DNA of 64,000 nucleotides from NCBI GenBank assembly GCA_023678885.1, contig CM043005.1, forward strand, positions 11,522,314 through 11,586,313, in the 5' to 3' direction. Below, one piece after another: positions 21,844 to 32,640 of the stretch. Both the position numbers and the translations under genes were made by a program. This DNA comes from Pogostemon cablin. Taxonomy: Eukaryota > Streptophyta > Magnoliopsida > Lamiales > Lamiaceae. Positions within the stretch are counted from its first letter, which is position 1. Every line of letters starts with the position of its first letter. The notes beneath the pieces were generated by a model. That model searched no databases. It had not been told where the DNA came from and saw only the letters and a program-made list of their open reading frames with translations.

Positions 21844-23355
21844 CCAGTGGTGGAAAAACTTCAAAATAAGCTAGTTAAGTGGAAATCCAAGAATTTGTCA
21901 TTAGCAGGGCGGGCCACTCTTATCAATGTTGTCCTCAGCGCCATTCCAACCTTCATGCTATCTTTCTATCGAGCTCCTAAATATATCATTCACGCCTTAA
22001 TTAGCATTCAAATAAGATTCTTATGGGGAGAAAGAGATGAGAAGAAAAAGATTAATTTGGTTAAGTGGAAGAAAATATGCGCACCCAAAGAGAATGGAGG
22101 CCTTGGTGTCAAAGATATTGAATGTTTTAATGTTTCTCTTCTTGGAAAATGGAGGTGGAAGTTTTACACTGCATCCAACCTTTTCTAGCACAAAATTTTA
22201 GTGTCAAAATATGGAGATTTAGCTTAATTAGCTAGAATGGAGAACGACAATGGTGGGAGGATAAAAGGGAGAGGGAAGTGGTCGGGATGGTTCAAGGACC
22301 TATTTAAAATTTTTGAAGAGAGCTGAGGGGATTGGATGACAATGTATCTGGAGAGAAAACTTGGAAATGGAGAGGAGATTATTTTTGGGAAAGATGTGTG
22401 GTGTGGTGGAATAACTCTATGTGAGAGGTTTCCCCCATCTTTTCTTGTTGTCTACGGGAAGAGGAAATGTAGTGAGGGAAATGGGATGAGGAAGGACTAT
22501 GGCACTAGAATCTTTCATGGAGACAGAATTTATATGATTGGGAACTTTCATCTTCTTTAGAATTATTGAATATTTTGAATAGATTCAAACCGGGAGTTAA
22601 CATGAAGGACCATTGGGCTTGGACTCGAGAGAGCAATGGAATATATTCAGTTAAATCCGCATACTTGGTGTTGAGTGAAAGTAACCAAGACAATGTCTCA
22701 TCAAGAGGTGATAATATTTGTAGCAAAATGTGGAAAGGTAATGATCCGGGGAAGATTAAGTATCTTGCGTGGAGAATCTTCAAAGGTAGGGCTCCTACAA
22801 ATGTTAACCTTGCAAAACGTGGAGTAATTGTTGGTAGTAGTAGTTGTCCATTGTGTAATGATGCTGAGGAAACTGAAGAACACCTATTCTTTGGTTGTAC
22901 CTCAACATACTCTTTATGGGCATTGATGAGGAAGTGGCTCGGTATTTATTCTGCAGGCATCATCACCCCTACCCTTAACTTTGAAATACATGCTGGATAC
23001 AAACCAAAAGGAGTCAAAGCGGCAAACAGGAATGCTCTTTGGTTAGGTGTAGTGTGGAGCGTATGGAAATGGCGCAATGGAGTGGTGTTTGAAGGAGTTA
23101 CAAGGCATATTAAGGAGGTTTTTGAACAGCTTATCTACAAAATGTGGAATTGGATTAAGATTAAAGGTGATATCAGAACTCATTATTGTTTGAATGATTG
23201 GTCCTCCAATCCAATAATTTGTCTCACGAGTAGTTGATGGTTTTAAGAAGGAGTTGGTTTGCACTATTTTCGTAAGGGATATATTTGATGTTTTTTCTCT
23301 CTCGTTGTAAGGGATGAGTACCCCTTGTACTCAACTTTTGGATGTTTCAAAAAAA
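21320..23355 (+). mobile_element. LINE-2i, 5'-truncated LINE nested in LINE-2
   Basis: Begins inside the RT, runs through the thumb and zinc-finger region, a stop at 23237, a 3' untranslated region with a hairpin (23307-23330), and ends in seven A residues (23349-23355). The host LINE sequence resumes at the exact point where it was left at 21319. 5' truncation, poly(A) and flanking duplication are the hallmarks of target-primed insertion. Confidence 0.88.
21844..23237 (+). pseudogene. LINE-2i ORF2, post-RT region and zinc-finger domain
   Basis: Open pieces at 21847-22188 (SLAGRATLINVVLSAIPTF, ENGGLGVKDIECFN) and 22566-23237. The last piece has the full C-terminal pattern: YSVKSAYLVL, KIKYLAWRIFKGRAPT, then the zinc-binding CPLCNDAEETEEHLFFGC, and later GVVWSVWKWRNGVVF. 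Stops at 21841 and 22186, and frame changes near 22200-22330 and 22560, separate the pieces. It is the best-preserved zinc-finger region of the LINEs here. Confidence 0.85.
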
Positions 23356-23363
23356 CTTCTTAG
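23355..23363 (+). repeat. Target site duplication of LINE-2i, right copy
   Basis: ACTTCTTAG directly after the poly(A); matches 21311-21319. Confidence 0.8.
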
Positions 23364-23969
23364 AACATTTCAAGTCTAATTGCCGCTCGTGTATAAGCAT
23401 GTCCAATTTGTTGATAGCACAAAGAGTTGACGAGTGCAGCAACCAAATGCTCACGTCCAGTTTCACAGAAGAGGAGGTTAAAGATGCAATATGGTCTTGC
23501 GAATCTAATCATAGCCCATGACCAGATGGGTTTACTTTTGGATTTATTAAAGATCAGTGGGACTTGCTTAAGGAAGGAATTATGGAAATGATGCATGACT
23601 TCCACTGGAATGGCAGGCTAGTAAAAGGGCTCAATCCATCATTCATTGTTCTTATCCTGAAGAAGGAAAACTGCTACACATTAGATGATTTTTGCCCTAT
23701 ATCCTTGATAGGCTATCAATAAAAGATCTTAGCAAAAACATTGGCTAGAAGATTAAACAAGGTGATGGATTCTTTAATGTCAAAAAATAAACAACCTTCA
23801 TTGGTGGTCATCAAATTCTTGACGGAGTTGTGGTTCTTAATGAGATATTAGATGAGGCAAAATGGAAAAGGCTAAGCAGATTCATTTTTGAGATTGACTT
23901 TGCCAAGGCATACGACTCAGTTGAATGGGATTATTTTGATCAAATAATGGATTGTATGGGGTTTAACAG
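23364..23969 (+). pseudogene. LINE-2 ORF2 continued: RT fingers and motif A
   Basis: Continues the host LINE from where it was interrupted. Recognisable blocks are FTEEEVKDAIWSCES, PDGFTFGFIKDQWDLL, LAKTLARRLNKVMDSLM and motif A FEIDFAKAYDSVEWDYF (near 23885-23940). Stops occur at 23518, 23719 and elsewhere, with frame changes. It is interrupted again at 23969 by copia-2. Confidence 0.85.
23965..23969 (+). repeat. Target site duplication of copia-2, left copy
   Basis: AACAG, repeated at 32539-32543. Five base pairs is the standard copia target duplication. Confidence 0.88.
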
Positions 23970-25363
23970 TGTTGGATTGTATACTAAAAGTCTAGCTTTT
24001 TGTATGAACAATGTTATAACAATTAATTTGAAATGAGAATCATATGATCAAATGATTGCATCTTATAATTTATTTATATGTTCGATGCAATAGTCCACTT
24101 ACTTTATACTGTAGATAATATGTTGTGCGACAACACGCGGAAGATCATATTATCGGTTTCCTTATAAAGTATAAACAGATGCTCACAATCGAGATAGACG
24201 GGGACTCTCTATCGGGATGGTTGTAGTGTGGTTTGGTATTAGCTTGTCTTGGCTATAGAATCACATTAGTGCACTTGTGTGTATTGAGCAGAACCGCTTG
24301 AGATCGTTCGACTTATACTGACTTATAGGAGAACTTGATCTCAGTTATTATGGAAGTTCGTGCTCTTAATCCCTATACAATAACCTCGACACGTAGGGCA
24401 GTATGTATTTCTTTGATTCATCAATGGGTGAGATTTACATGTAATTAAATCAACAAACTCGATGAGTTAGGAAATAGTGCTGTCTCTATGGTGTGCTGTT
24501 GATTGTAGAAGGAATCCGTGTCCGTCATAGGTTGATGATGTCCCCTTGAGGAGCTCATAAGGATTATCATGTAAACCCTGCAGGTGGAATTTATTCCGAC
24601 ATGGTAATGAGGTTGAGTGGTACTACTCTTGGATGAGATATTAATTAATTGAGTTGTCAGTAACTTAAATTAATTAATGGACATTGTATATCTTAAACAT
24701 GGGGAGACTAACGGACTCATAATAAGAAGGAGCCCAAAATGTAATTTTGGGATTGGTACGATAGTGCAATAATAATATTTTAGTGGAATATATTATTATT
24801 ATTGGACTTAAGTATAAGCTTTGGGCTAAGCTTGGATACTTAAGCCCAATGGAGGCCCAACCCAATTTCTCCTCCTGGTCCCTGCTGTAGCCCATTTATA
24901 TAAGTCACCTCAGCTTATCTGGAACCCTAATCTAATCTAATTCATTATTCACGTGTGATGAGGGTTGAGAGCAGATTGAGTAGGTCTCGTAGATCGTCGC
25001 CCACACGACGTCGAGATCGGACTTGGGACATACAACAGAAGACCGGAAGGTCGTTTGCTGCTGCAGTTCGTCATGTTCCAAAATTCATATAAAATTGTAC
25101 AGTTCTTCGATTTTGATGTATTATATACTGACGGAAAGCCGTCGAAGAGAGGATCGTCTGAGCACAAAGATTACTCAATTCCGACATCAGAAGAGGAACT
25201 TATAGCTATTCTCGTGGGACTGCACAGACTGCCAGCGAGAATTCAACCTCTACATCAACCCTTGGTGAAAGGTAATGCGTTTCATGTTTACTTGCTTCCG
25301 CTGCTTGTTAGAAATACATGGAACCCTAACGGGTCACGTTAACCAAACGATCGAATGCCAACA
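23970..25363 (+). repeat. Copia-2 5' LTR
   Basis: Starts TGTTGGATTG and ends ATGCCAACA, 1394 bp. It contains a TATATAA box at 24897-24903 in a setting with CCTGCTGTAGCCCATT just upstream, the likely promoter. The primer site follows after two bases. Confidence 0.95.
24897..24903 (+). promoter_or_regulatory. Putative TATA box of the copia-2 LTR
   Basis: TATATAA about 470 bases before the LTR end, conserved in the 3' LTR and in the copia-3 LTRs. It is the only TATA-like site in this part of the LTR that is kept in all of those copies. Confidence 0.55.
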
Positions 25364-25365
25364 AT

Positions 25366-25377
25366 TGGTATCAGAGC
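25366..25377 (+). other. Copia-2 primer binding site (initiator tRNA-Met)
   Basis: TGGTATCAGAGC, complementary to the 3' end of plant initiator tRNA-Met, the usual copia primer. It starts two bases after the LTR. The matching site in copia-3 is at 58350-58339 on the - strand. Confidence 0.93.
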
Positions 25378-25619
25378 TTCGGTTTCGTGGTGAAGCGTGA
25401 CACGTTAGGCTAGGGTTTATGTGATTAATTTTTCGGAATTAGGATCACATGTTTAGGGTTTTGGTTTTATTGCGCAAACCATGAATATCCCTATGTAATA
25501 TATACCCTATATCATATCTATTCGTCCATGGTTGTGTGTGAGAGGATTCGACGAAAACTGTTCGTCAATTTCACATGCAAGGAAGAAAGAGAGGGCAAAA
25601 ATAGAATCACGCTTTTGAG

Positions 25620-26450
25620 AGAAAATCCAGCGTAGTGATATTGCAGAGAAATAACCAGAGTTTCAATGGTCGGATTGATCTGTAATTTGGTCAGCACGTT
25701 CATAACTTGTGGATGTACATTCTGAACGGTGGAGATCGAATTTGGAGCTTTTTCTTGCTGGGAGTACGCTGAAAACAGAAGCAGATATTTGGGCGATTCT
25801 GTTTTGCGCAGTCGAGGGAAAAGTGCCGTTTCTGACAAACTAATCGTTGGATCGAGCTGTAATTTGGTCAACACGTTCAAACCTTGTGGATGTACATTCT
25901 GAACGGTGGAGATCGAATTTGGAGCCTTTCCTTGCTGGGAGTACGCTGAAAACAGAAGCAGATATTTGGGCGATTCTGTTTTGCGCAGTCGAGGGAAAAG
26001 TGCCGTTTCTAACAAACTAATCGTTGGATCGAGCTGTAAGTTGGTCAACACGTTCAGACCTTGTGGATGTACATTCTGAACGGTGGAGATCGAATTTGGA
26101 GCCTTTCCTTGCTGGGAGTACGCTGAAAACAGAAGCAGATATTTGGGCGATTCTGTTTTGCGCTGTCGAGGGAAAAGTGCCGTTTCTGACAAACTAATCG
26201 TTGGATCAAGCTTTAATTTGGTCAGCACGTTCATACCTTGTGGATGTACATTCTGAACGGTGGAGATCGAATTTGGAGCCTTTTATTGCTGGGAGTACGC
26301 TGAAAACAGAAGCAGATATTTGGGCGATTCTATTTTGCGCAGTCGAGAGAAAAGAGCCGTTTCTCACAAAATAACCGTTGGATCGATCTGTAATTTGGTC
26401 AGAATGTTCAGGACTTACAGTAGTAGATTCTGGACGGTGGAGATTGGATT
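25620..26450 (+). repeat. 177-bp tandem array in the copia-2 leader
   Basis: Successive units begin at 25681, 25858, 26035, 26212 and 26389, exactly 177 bp apart, with a partial unit before the first. Units contain ATTCTGAACGGTGGAGATCG and a downstream ATTTGGGCGATTCTGTTTTG. Unit-to-unit differences are few. In copia-3 the corresponding leader (57790-58130, - strand) has only one to two diverged units. Because 177 is a multiple of three, the - strand is open for 238 codons (25518-26234), but no codon evidence supports a gene. Confidence 0.93.
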
Positions 26451-26719
26451 ATGAGGTTCTTTAAGTTTCGAACTACGAACGACAGTTGGTGTAGTTTGGT
26501 GTTGCGCGTTGGGCTGAACTTGGTTCCATGCAAGTAGGCCCTTGGACGAGCGACAGTCCGGGCGAGGGGCGCTCGTCAAGGCACTTGGGGCGCTCCCTGA
26601 CATAATTGGCAGTGGGATATGACGATGGACGTCATGGGGCACAAGCAATCCTGCTTGTTGCGTAAGGCATCGATTCAACAGTAGGAGTGTCGGACAAGAC
26701 ATTAAAATTTAGAGGCGTT

Positions 26720-27165
26720 TTTATTCCTAATATATATAACTGTCATAATTGATTTAATTGTCTATTATTGTTATATATATATATATATATATGGATGCCT
26801 GATCTCTATGATTTATTGTCTTATATAGAAGCATGCTAGATTGCGTATTATATTTGGTATATTATATGCATGTATTGCTAGAGTGTTGGATAAGACATCC
26901 AATTTTAAGAAAACTAATTCCTAATATATAACTGCCATAATAGATTGTATATTATTGTTATATATGGATGTCGAATTAATTCCTAATATATGACTGCTAT
27001 AATTGATTTAATAATCTATTATTGTCATATATGAATGTCGAATTAATTCCTAATATATAACTGCTATAATTGATTGTCTATTATTGTTATATATGGATGT
27101 TGAATTGATTCCTAATATATAACTGACATAATTGATTTAATTATCTATTATTGTTATATATGGTT
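26720..27165 (+). repeat. 62-67 bp A/T-rich tandem array in the copia-2 leader
   Basis: Units beginning CCTAATATATAACTG start at 26920, 26982, 27049 and 27111, with a further related unit near 26727. A (TA)n run lies at about 26772-26792. Each unit contains ATTATTGTTATATATGGATG. Confidence 0.8.
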
Positions 27166-27420
27166 GCTCGTCGATATCGATGATTTTGATAATCTAGACG
27201 ATATGACGATCGATATCAATAGTTTCGGAATTTTGATAATCTTGATGTTTTTCGAATATTTGATAATCTAGTTGATATCGATGATTTTGATAATCTGGAC
27301 GACATCGACGGTCGATATCGATGGTTTCGAAAATTGGACAATCTGGAAATTTTGAAAATTTGATAGTCTGGAAGTCTTTGCTGATATTCGTGCCTGGTGG
27401 CGAACAATCGAATTCGCTGA
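27166..27420 (+). repeat. Imperfect about 101-bp duplication in the copia-2 leader
   Basis: Two copies of a block starting GATATCGATGATTTTGATAA at about 27173 and 27274, with shorter GATAATCTGGAC sub-repeats between and after them. Confidence 0.6.
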
Positions 27421-28300
27421 TATATAACTGTTAATGATTGATTTAATTATTGATTATTGTTATATATGTATGCATGACTCTCTGTGATTTACTGCCTTAT
27501 GTGCCGTAATAGAAGCATGCTAGCGTTGCGTATTTTATTCTGAATATCATATACATGTAAAAACCCTCGGTGTTAAATTACTAAGTGAGAGAGGGGATTG
27601 GTAAATATTCCCGCGGCCTCCATTATTGGTTTGTAAGTGATGTGAGTAAACTTGCGTGTTGGCAATAGGCCTTCCTCCCTAACGGATGAGTTTATTCACG
27701 GATCACTGGTACAGACTTCATTACATAATTATTGTTTGTAATGTGGTACATGAACTTGCGTGTTGGCAATAGGCCTTCCTCCCTAACGTATGAGTTTATG
27801 TGGGGCTCACTGGTACAAATTTATAATTGATGATTGTAGGAAGCTATCCGAGCGCGTGTGTACTTCTCCAACTGTAAGGCACACAAGCTCGCGCAGTGGA
27901 CTTGGGATCAAATAATGGTGTACACTTAGGTGTAAATAATTAGTATCCTCCCCAACGGAGTCACTGCTATTATTTGCATGGCTAAAGAGGAACCGACTAT
28001 TAATTATTTTGTCATAAAGTTAGGTTGACAAATGAAATTAATGGGTAAAATCTTCTCTTGTAAATGTTTGGGTTTGTAAACGTCCACACTAACGTGGCTT
28101 GCAGACTCACGGTGCTTGAGATGTCGGTGAATTTTATTTTTATATAGTTTTGAGGGAATCAATATAAAAGGATAAAATTCAAAGATTTGATCGGTAAATT
28201 AATTTATGATTCTCTAAATTTCAAATAGTTTTATTTCACTTATGGTTGACTAAAAGAAAATAATTTCCTGGTCCAAAATTAGATGATTAAAAAGAATCTT
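27421..28300 (+). other. Conserved non-coding leader of copia-2
   Basis: No open frame. It contains a direct repeat of about 45 bp (27650-27694 and 27754-27798) that includes GGCCTTCCTCCCTAACG and a related TCCTCCCCAACGGAGTCACT near 27950. Collinear versions are in copia-3 (56270-56830, - strand) and, in part, copia-4 (40540-40800). Conservation of a gene-free leader across copies suggests a structural or packaging role, which is an inference. Confidence 0.6.
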
Positions 28301-28700
28301 GGTTTTGAATTTTACTGCTTAAGAAAATACATGTGTGTTCTCACAAAGGACGTCTCATGATGCCTATTAAAGTCTCTAGTGAAGAGATGAGAGGTTCATA
28401 GAAATATGATGGTCTCATGTAACTCTTCGGATACTTGAGTAAGTTAAAAGGCAGAAGATCATGATTTAATTTGATGAATGAATTGGGAAAGCATGGAGTA
28501 TAAATTGAAGGGAAACCTAGATCAATTTAATTCTTTGTGAATTGCCTAGATGTTTTTGAGTAAGTTCCACCTGAATTACAATAGGATGTATATGGTGGAA
28601 AACTTCTGGCAAAACATGTGGCAAAGGAAAGCCATTTTCATCATAATGTGAACAAGTTTTATATCTTATTCACTAGTTGTTTAAAACATGATTAGTGATG
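28301..28700 (+). pseudogene. Copia-2 gag remnant
   Basis: Broken frames here resemble the copia gag core when read with frame changes. The collinear stretches in copia-3 (about 56100-55700, - strand) and copia-4 (about 41030-41330) support the position. No open frame over 50 codons and no zinc knuckle is visible. Confidence 0.5.
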
Positions 28701-29105
28701 GCATTTACTGACACGAAGTGTGTAGATACTGGAATCACTAAATGTTTATTACTAAGTGAGGATAAGATTGTTATGACATGGGTAAAACTACAAGAGTAGT
28801 GGCTATTGCAGTGGGAGTTGTCTATTTATCTAATGATATGAGTAGACGTTTGATTTTATGAAATTGTCTTTACGTACATTTTCATAGAAAGAATTTGATT
28901 TCGGTTTCTATGCATTAATAGATGGATACTCCATTTCATTTAAATGACATGGTCATTATAATGAATGATAGAGTTGTAATCTGTTATGGTACGTTGGTGA
29001 ACAATTTGTACACTCTTAAATCATGTTTATCCCCTGGATGCGACAAATAGTAATTAATAATGAGTCTTCTAATCTAGTAAGAGAAAGGTACCTTCGGAAA
29101 TGAAT
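28701..29105 (+). pseudogene. Copia-2 protease and pre-integrase remnant
   Basis: Read with frame changes, the sequence encodes the usual chain VAVGVVYLS, LYVPS-like and NLYTL-like elements that join the copia protease to the integrase zinc domain. Many stops are present. The stretch ends at about 29105, where a deletion removes the integrase catalytic core. Confidence 0.6.
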
Positions 29106-29560
29106 TTCCCACCTTAATGGTGTGACGAATAGAAGGAATAGCACTCTTATGGTAGTGATTAGATAGATGATGAATTATTTGGAATTACTAAATTCATTTT
29201 ATGGATATGCCCTAGGAACAGTAATTCGTAAGAATGTTTTTCTGTTTGTGGGATATCCTAGAAAAATGAAGGATGATTTATTTAGTCCACAAGATCGAAG
29301 AGTGATTGTTAACATAAATACTAGATTTTTGGAAAAAGGACTATGTAATAAATCAAATACCCATGTATAAGTTTTTCTAAAGGAAGTGAGAAGAAAACAC
29401 AAAGTATTAGTACCAAGTGTACAAGAGGATATACCACAAGGTAAACTGCGACGCGTGTCACATCTGATACACAATTGCGTGTAGTGTCTTCTCGTAGTGG
29501 GAGGGTTGTTCTAAATCCTAATAGATATATGTTTTGGAAGAGTCGTGAGGCTTGGTCCCT
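29106..29560 (+). pseudogene. Copia-2 integrase C-terminal remnant
   Basis: 29167-29370 is open and reads MMNYLELLNSFYGYALGT and FLFVGYPRKMKDDLFSP, the C-terminal part of copia integrase. The preceding core with the first two catalytic Asp residues, kept in copia-3 (55150-54968, - strand), is missing here, so the deletion covers roughly 500 bp relative to copia-4. Confidence 0.75.
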
Positions 29561-29739
29561 AGTAAACATGGAGTTAACCCACGAATACGACGAAGAACTA
29601 CAAGATAGAAATGCGAAATCTTAACAAATTGCAATAAATGTTGAAATAGAATCAATAGATTCTAAATAAGATCTGGATGATTGTAGAACCACGGATGGTG
29701 TGAAAACCATTGGAAGTGGTCATACAAAATAAAAGAGGA

Positions 29740-30330
29740 TCATACGGTAAGGTGAAAACCTTAGAAGTAAAACTTGTTGGGAAAAGGTATACTCAGAAAG
29801 AAAGGGTTCGATTATGAGAAAACCTGTTCGCCGGTAGCTATGCCTAAGTTGATCCAAACTCTTTTATTTGTTGCTACTCATATGAAATATGAGGGATAGC
29901 AAATAGATGTCGAGACAGCTTTCCTGATTGAAAGTCTTAAGGGAAACATCTATGTGAAGCAACCAGAGTGATTCATTGCAAAGAGCTAAGAGCATTGTGA
30001 TAGTGAGCTTAAAAGTGTCCATTAATGGACTAAAACAAGCTTCAAGATCATGAAACATCCGTTTTGATGAGGTAATCCAGTGACATGGATCTAATCAATG
30101 ATCGGATGGGTCTTGTGTATTGAAAAGAGTGATGGAAACGTGGTGGTATTTCTTGTACTATACGTAGATGATATATTGCTCATTGGAGACAATGAAAGAG
30201 TATTGTCGGGCGTATGTGTATGGATAATAAAGCGGTATGAAATGAAGGACTTAAGAAGAGCAAAAATATCATTTTGATCACGGTAATACGGATCACAAGA
30301 AAGGATATTATGCTTGTCTCAAGCTTCATG
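29740..30330 (+). pseudogene. Copia-2 reverse transcriptase remnant
   Basis: Frames switch repeatedly, but the copia RT order is clear: the KLVGKRYTQKE block (about 29775), then sequence matching QMDVETAFLIESLKGNIYVKQPE with stops and shifts, then VVFLVLYVDDILLIGDN with the catalytic YVDD intact at 30161-30172. It is the only one of four copia copies here that keeps YVDD. Confidence 0.82.
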
Positions 30331-30399
30331 AATTGATACGATCCTTACTTGTTTTAGCAAGTGACTTTATCTAAGAAAATATGTCTTGAGACACAAAAG

Positions 30400-31132
30400 G
30401 AAGATAAAGGTGATGAAAGCGGTTCCTTATGCTTCGACGAATAAGGAAGCTTAATCTTAAGAATGCTATGCGCGAGAATGGATATCTATTTTGCTGAACG
30501 CATGAACAGTGGGTATCAACGTAACCCGGAACAAGAATGATGAACTGTGGTAAGACATATATGAAGTGCCTGAGAAGGACTGGAAATTATATGTAAGCTT
30601 ACTGGGCAAATTCACTGCTTCTTGTGGATTACGTAGATTCGGATTTTTTAGTCAGATTGGACGGCAGTAAATCCACCTCAAGGTTATGTGTTTAATTTTA
30701 GGAAGTTGAGTCATAATGTGGAGGAGTGTTATATAGAAATATATTTCAGACTCCGGACTTCATCATGGAAATATGATAAATTGGAGCCTATGAGGCAGCC
30801 AAAGTATCTGTATGACTCTAGAAACTTCAAGATGGACTTCGAAGTGTTTCTAAGTTTGCCCAAGGATATCACAATTTATATTGATGATATTGGTGCAGTT
30901 GCAAACTTGAAGGAATCACGAGCCCATAAGGCAATTAAACACATTGAGTGCAAGTACCACCTGTTACGAGAAATCGTATGATGAGGGGAAGGTTGTTGTC
31001 GCCTAGATTGCATCGGATGATGACCTAGTAAATCCATTTACAAGGATATTAAGGCGAGAACTTTTAATGGTCGTGTAGTGGGAGTGGGAATCAGATGTAT
31101 GGCAGAAGACATGACAGCATAGTCTTTTAGTA
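30400..31132 (+). pseudogene. Copia-2 RNase H remnant
   Basis: 30688-30981 is open for 97 codons: KYLYDSRNFKMDFEVF and ANLKESRAHKAIKHIECKYH, the C-terminal RNase H region of Tork-like copia. Upstream pieces are out of frame. It runs to just before the polypurine tract. Confidence 0.78.
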
Positions 31133-31144
31133 TAAGTGGGAGAT
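31133..31144 (+). other. Copia-2 polypurine tract
   Basis: TAAGTGGGAGAT directly before the 3' LTR; the plus-strand priming site. Confidence 0.88.
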
Positions 31145-32538
31145 TGTTAGACTGTATACTAAAAGTCTAGCTTTTTGTATGAACAATGTTATAACAATTA
31201 ATTTGAAATGAGAATCATATGATCAAATGATTGCATCTTATAATTTATTTATATGTTCGATGCAATAGTCCACTTACTTTATACTGTAGATAATATGTTG
31301 TGCGACAACACGCGGAAGATCATATTATCGGTTTCCTTATAAAGTATAAACAGATGCTCACAATCGAGATAGACGGGGACTCTCTATCGGGATGGTTGTA
31401 GTGTGGTTTGGTATTAGCTTGTCTTGGCTATAGAATCACATTAGTGCACTTGTGTGTATTGAGCAGAACCGCTTGAGATCGTTCGACTTATACTGACTTA
31501 TAGGAGAACTTGATCTCAGTTATTATGGAAGTTCGTGCTCTTAATCCCTATACAATAACCTCGACACGTAGGGCATTATGTATTTCTTTGATTCATCAAT
31601 GGGTGAGATTTACATGTAATTAAATCAACAAACTCGATGAGTTGGGAAATAGTGCTGTCTCTATGGTGTGCTGTTGATTGTAGAAGGAATCCGTGTCCGT
31701 CATAGGTTGATGATGTCCCCTTGAGGAGCTCATAAGGATTATCATGTAAACCATGCAGGTGGAATTTATTCCGACATGGTAATGAGGTTGAGTGGTACTA
31801 CTCTTGGATGAGATATTAATTAATTGAGTTGTCAGTAACTTAAATTAATTAATGGACATTGTATATCTTAAACATGGGGAGACTAACGGACTCATAATAA
31901 GAAGGAGCCCAAAATGTAATTTTGGGATTGGTACGGTAGTGCAATAATAATATTTTAGTGGAATATATTATTATTATTGGACTTAAGTATAAGCTTTGGG
32001 TTAAGCTTGGATACTTAAGCCCAATGGAGGTCCAACCCAATTTCTCCTCCTGGTCCCTGCTGTAGCCCATTTATATAAGTCACCTCAACTTATCTGGAAT
32101 CCTAATCTAATCTAATTCATTATTCACGTGTGATGAGGGTTGAGAGCAGATTGAGTAGGTCTCGTAGATCGTCGCCCACACGACGTCGAGATCGGACTTG
32201 GGACATACAGCAGAAGACCGGAAGGTCGTTTGCTGCTGCAGTTCGTCATGTTCCAAAATTCATATAAAATCGTACAGTTCTTCGATTTTGATTTATTATA
32301 TACTGATGGAAAGCCGTCGAAGAGAGGATCGTCTGAGCATAAAGATTACTCAATTCCGACATCAGAAGAGGAATTTATGGCTATTCTCGTGGGACTGCGC
32401 AGACTGCCAGCGATAATTCAACCTCTACATCAACCCTTGGTGAAAGGTAATGCGTTTCATGTTTACTTGCTTCCGCTGCTTGTTAGAAATACATGGAACC
32501 CCAACGGGTCACGTTAACCAAACGATCGAATGCCAACA
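31145..32538 (+). repeat. Copia-2 3' LTR
   Basis: Starts TGTTAGACTG and ends ATGCCAACA, 1394 bp, the same length as the 5' LTR. The TATATAA box is kept. AACAG follows as the right target duplication. Confidence 0.95.
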
Positions 32539-32543
32539 AACAG
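32539..32543 (+). repeat. Target site duplication of copia-2, right copy
   Basis: AACAG, identical to 23965-23969. Confidence 0.88.
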
Positions 32544-32640
32544 TACATGAATAGATGATGGAATGTATCTCAACAGCTTCAGCCTCAGTAATAGTTAATG
32601 GCAGCCCAACTGAAGAAATTCAACTAGAACGATTTCTTAG
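32544..32640 (+). pseudogene. LINE-2 ORF2, RT palm after copia-2
   Basis: The host LINE resumes with MMECISTASASVIVNGSP, the block between motifs A and B, after an upstream stop and a one-base frame difference from the sequence left of copia-2. It is cut off at about 32633-32640, where Athila sequence begins; the remainder of the LINE is not in the window. Confidence 0.75.

Larger units (their letters stand above)
23970..32538 (+). mobile_element. Copia-2, complete Tork/Angela-like Ty1/copia element
   Basis: 8569 bp with two 1394-bp LTRs that differ at about 20 positions by eye (roughly 98.5% identical), an initiator-Met primer site, a long non-coding leader with tandem arrays, gag and pol remnants, a polypurine tract and the 5-bp duplication AACAG. 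Every ORF is broken and the integrase core is deleted, so it is a non-autonomous copy. It is inserted in the RT region of LINE-2. Confidence 0.95.

Noticed and set aside
24674..24895. 73-codon ORF repeated at 31849, 58820 and other LTRs (GYSRDQEEKLGW)
   Set aside because: It is inside the copia LTR, opposite or next to the promoter region, and appears in each copy simply because the LTRs are alike.
25518..26234. 238-codon - strand ORF with repeated peptide units
   Set aside because: It is the reverse strand of the 177-bp tandem array. It stays open only because 177 is divisible by three. No start context, no relatives and no coding bias could be shown.
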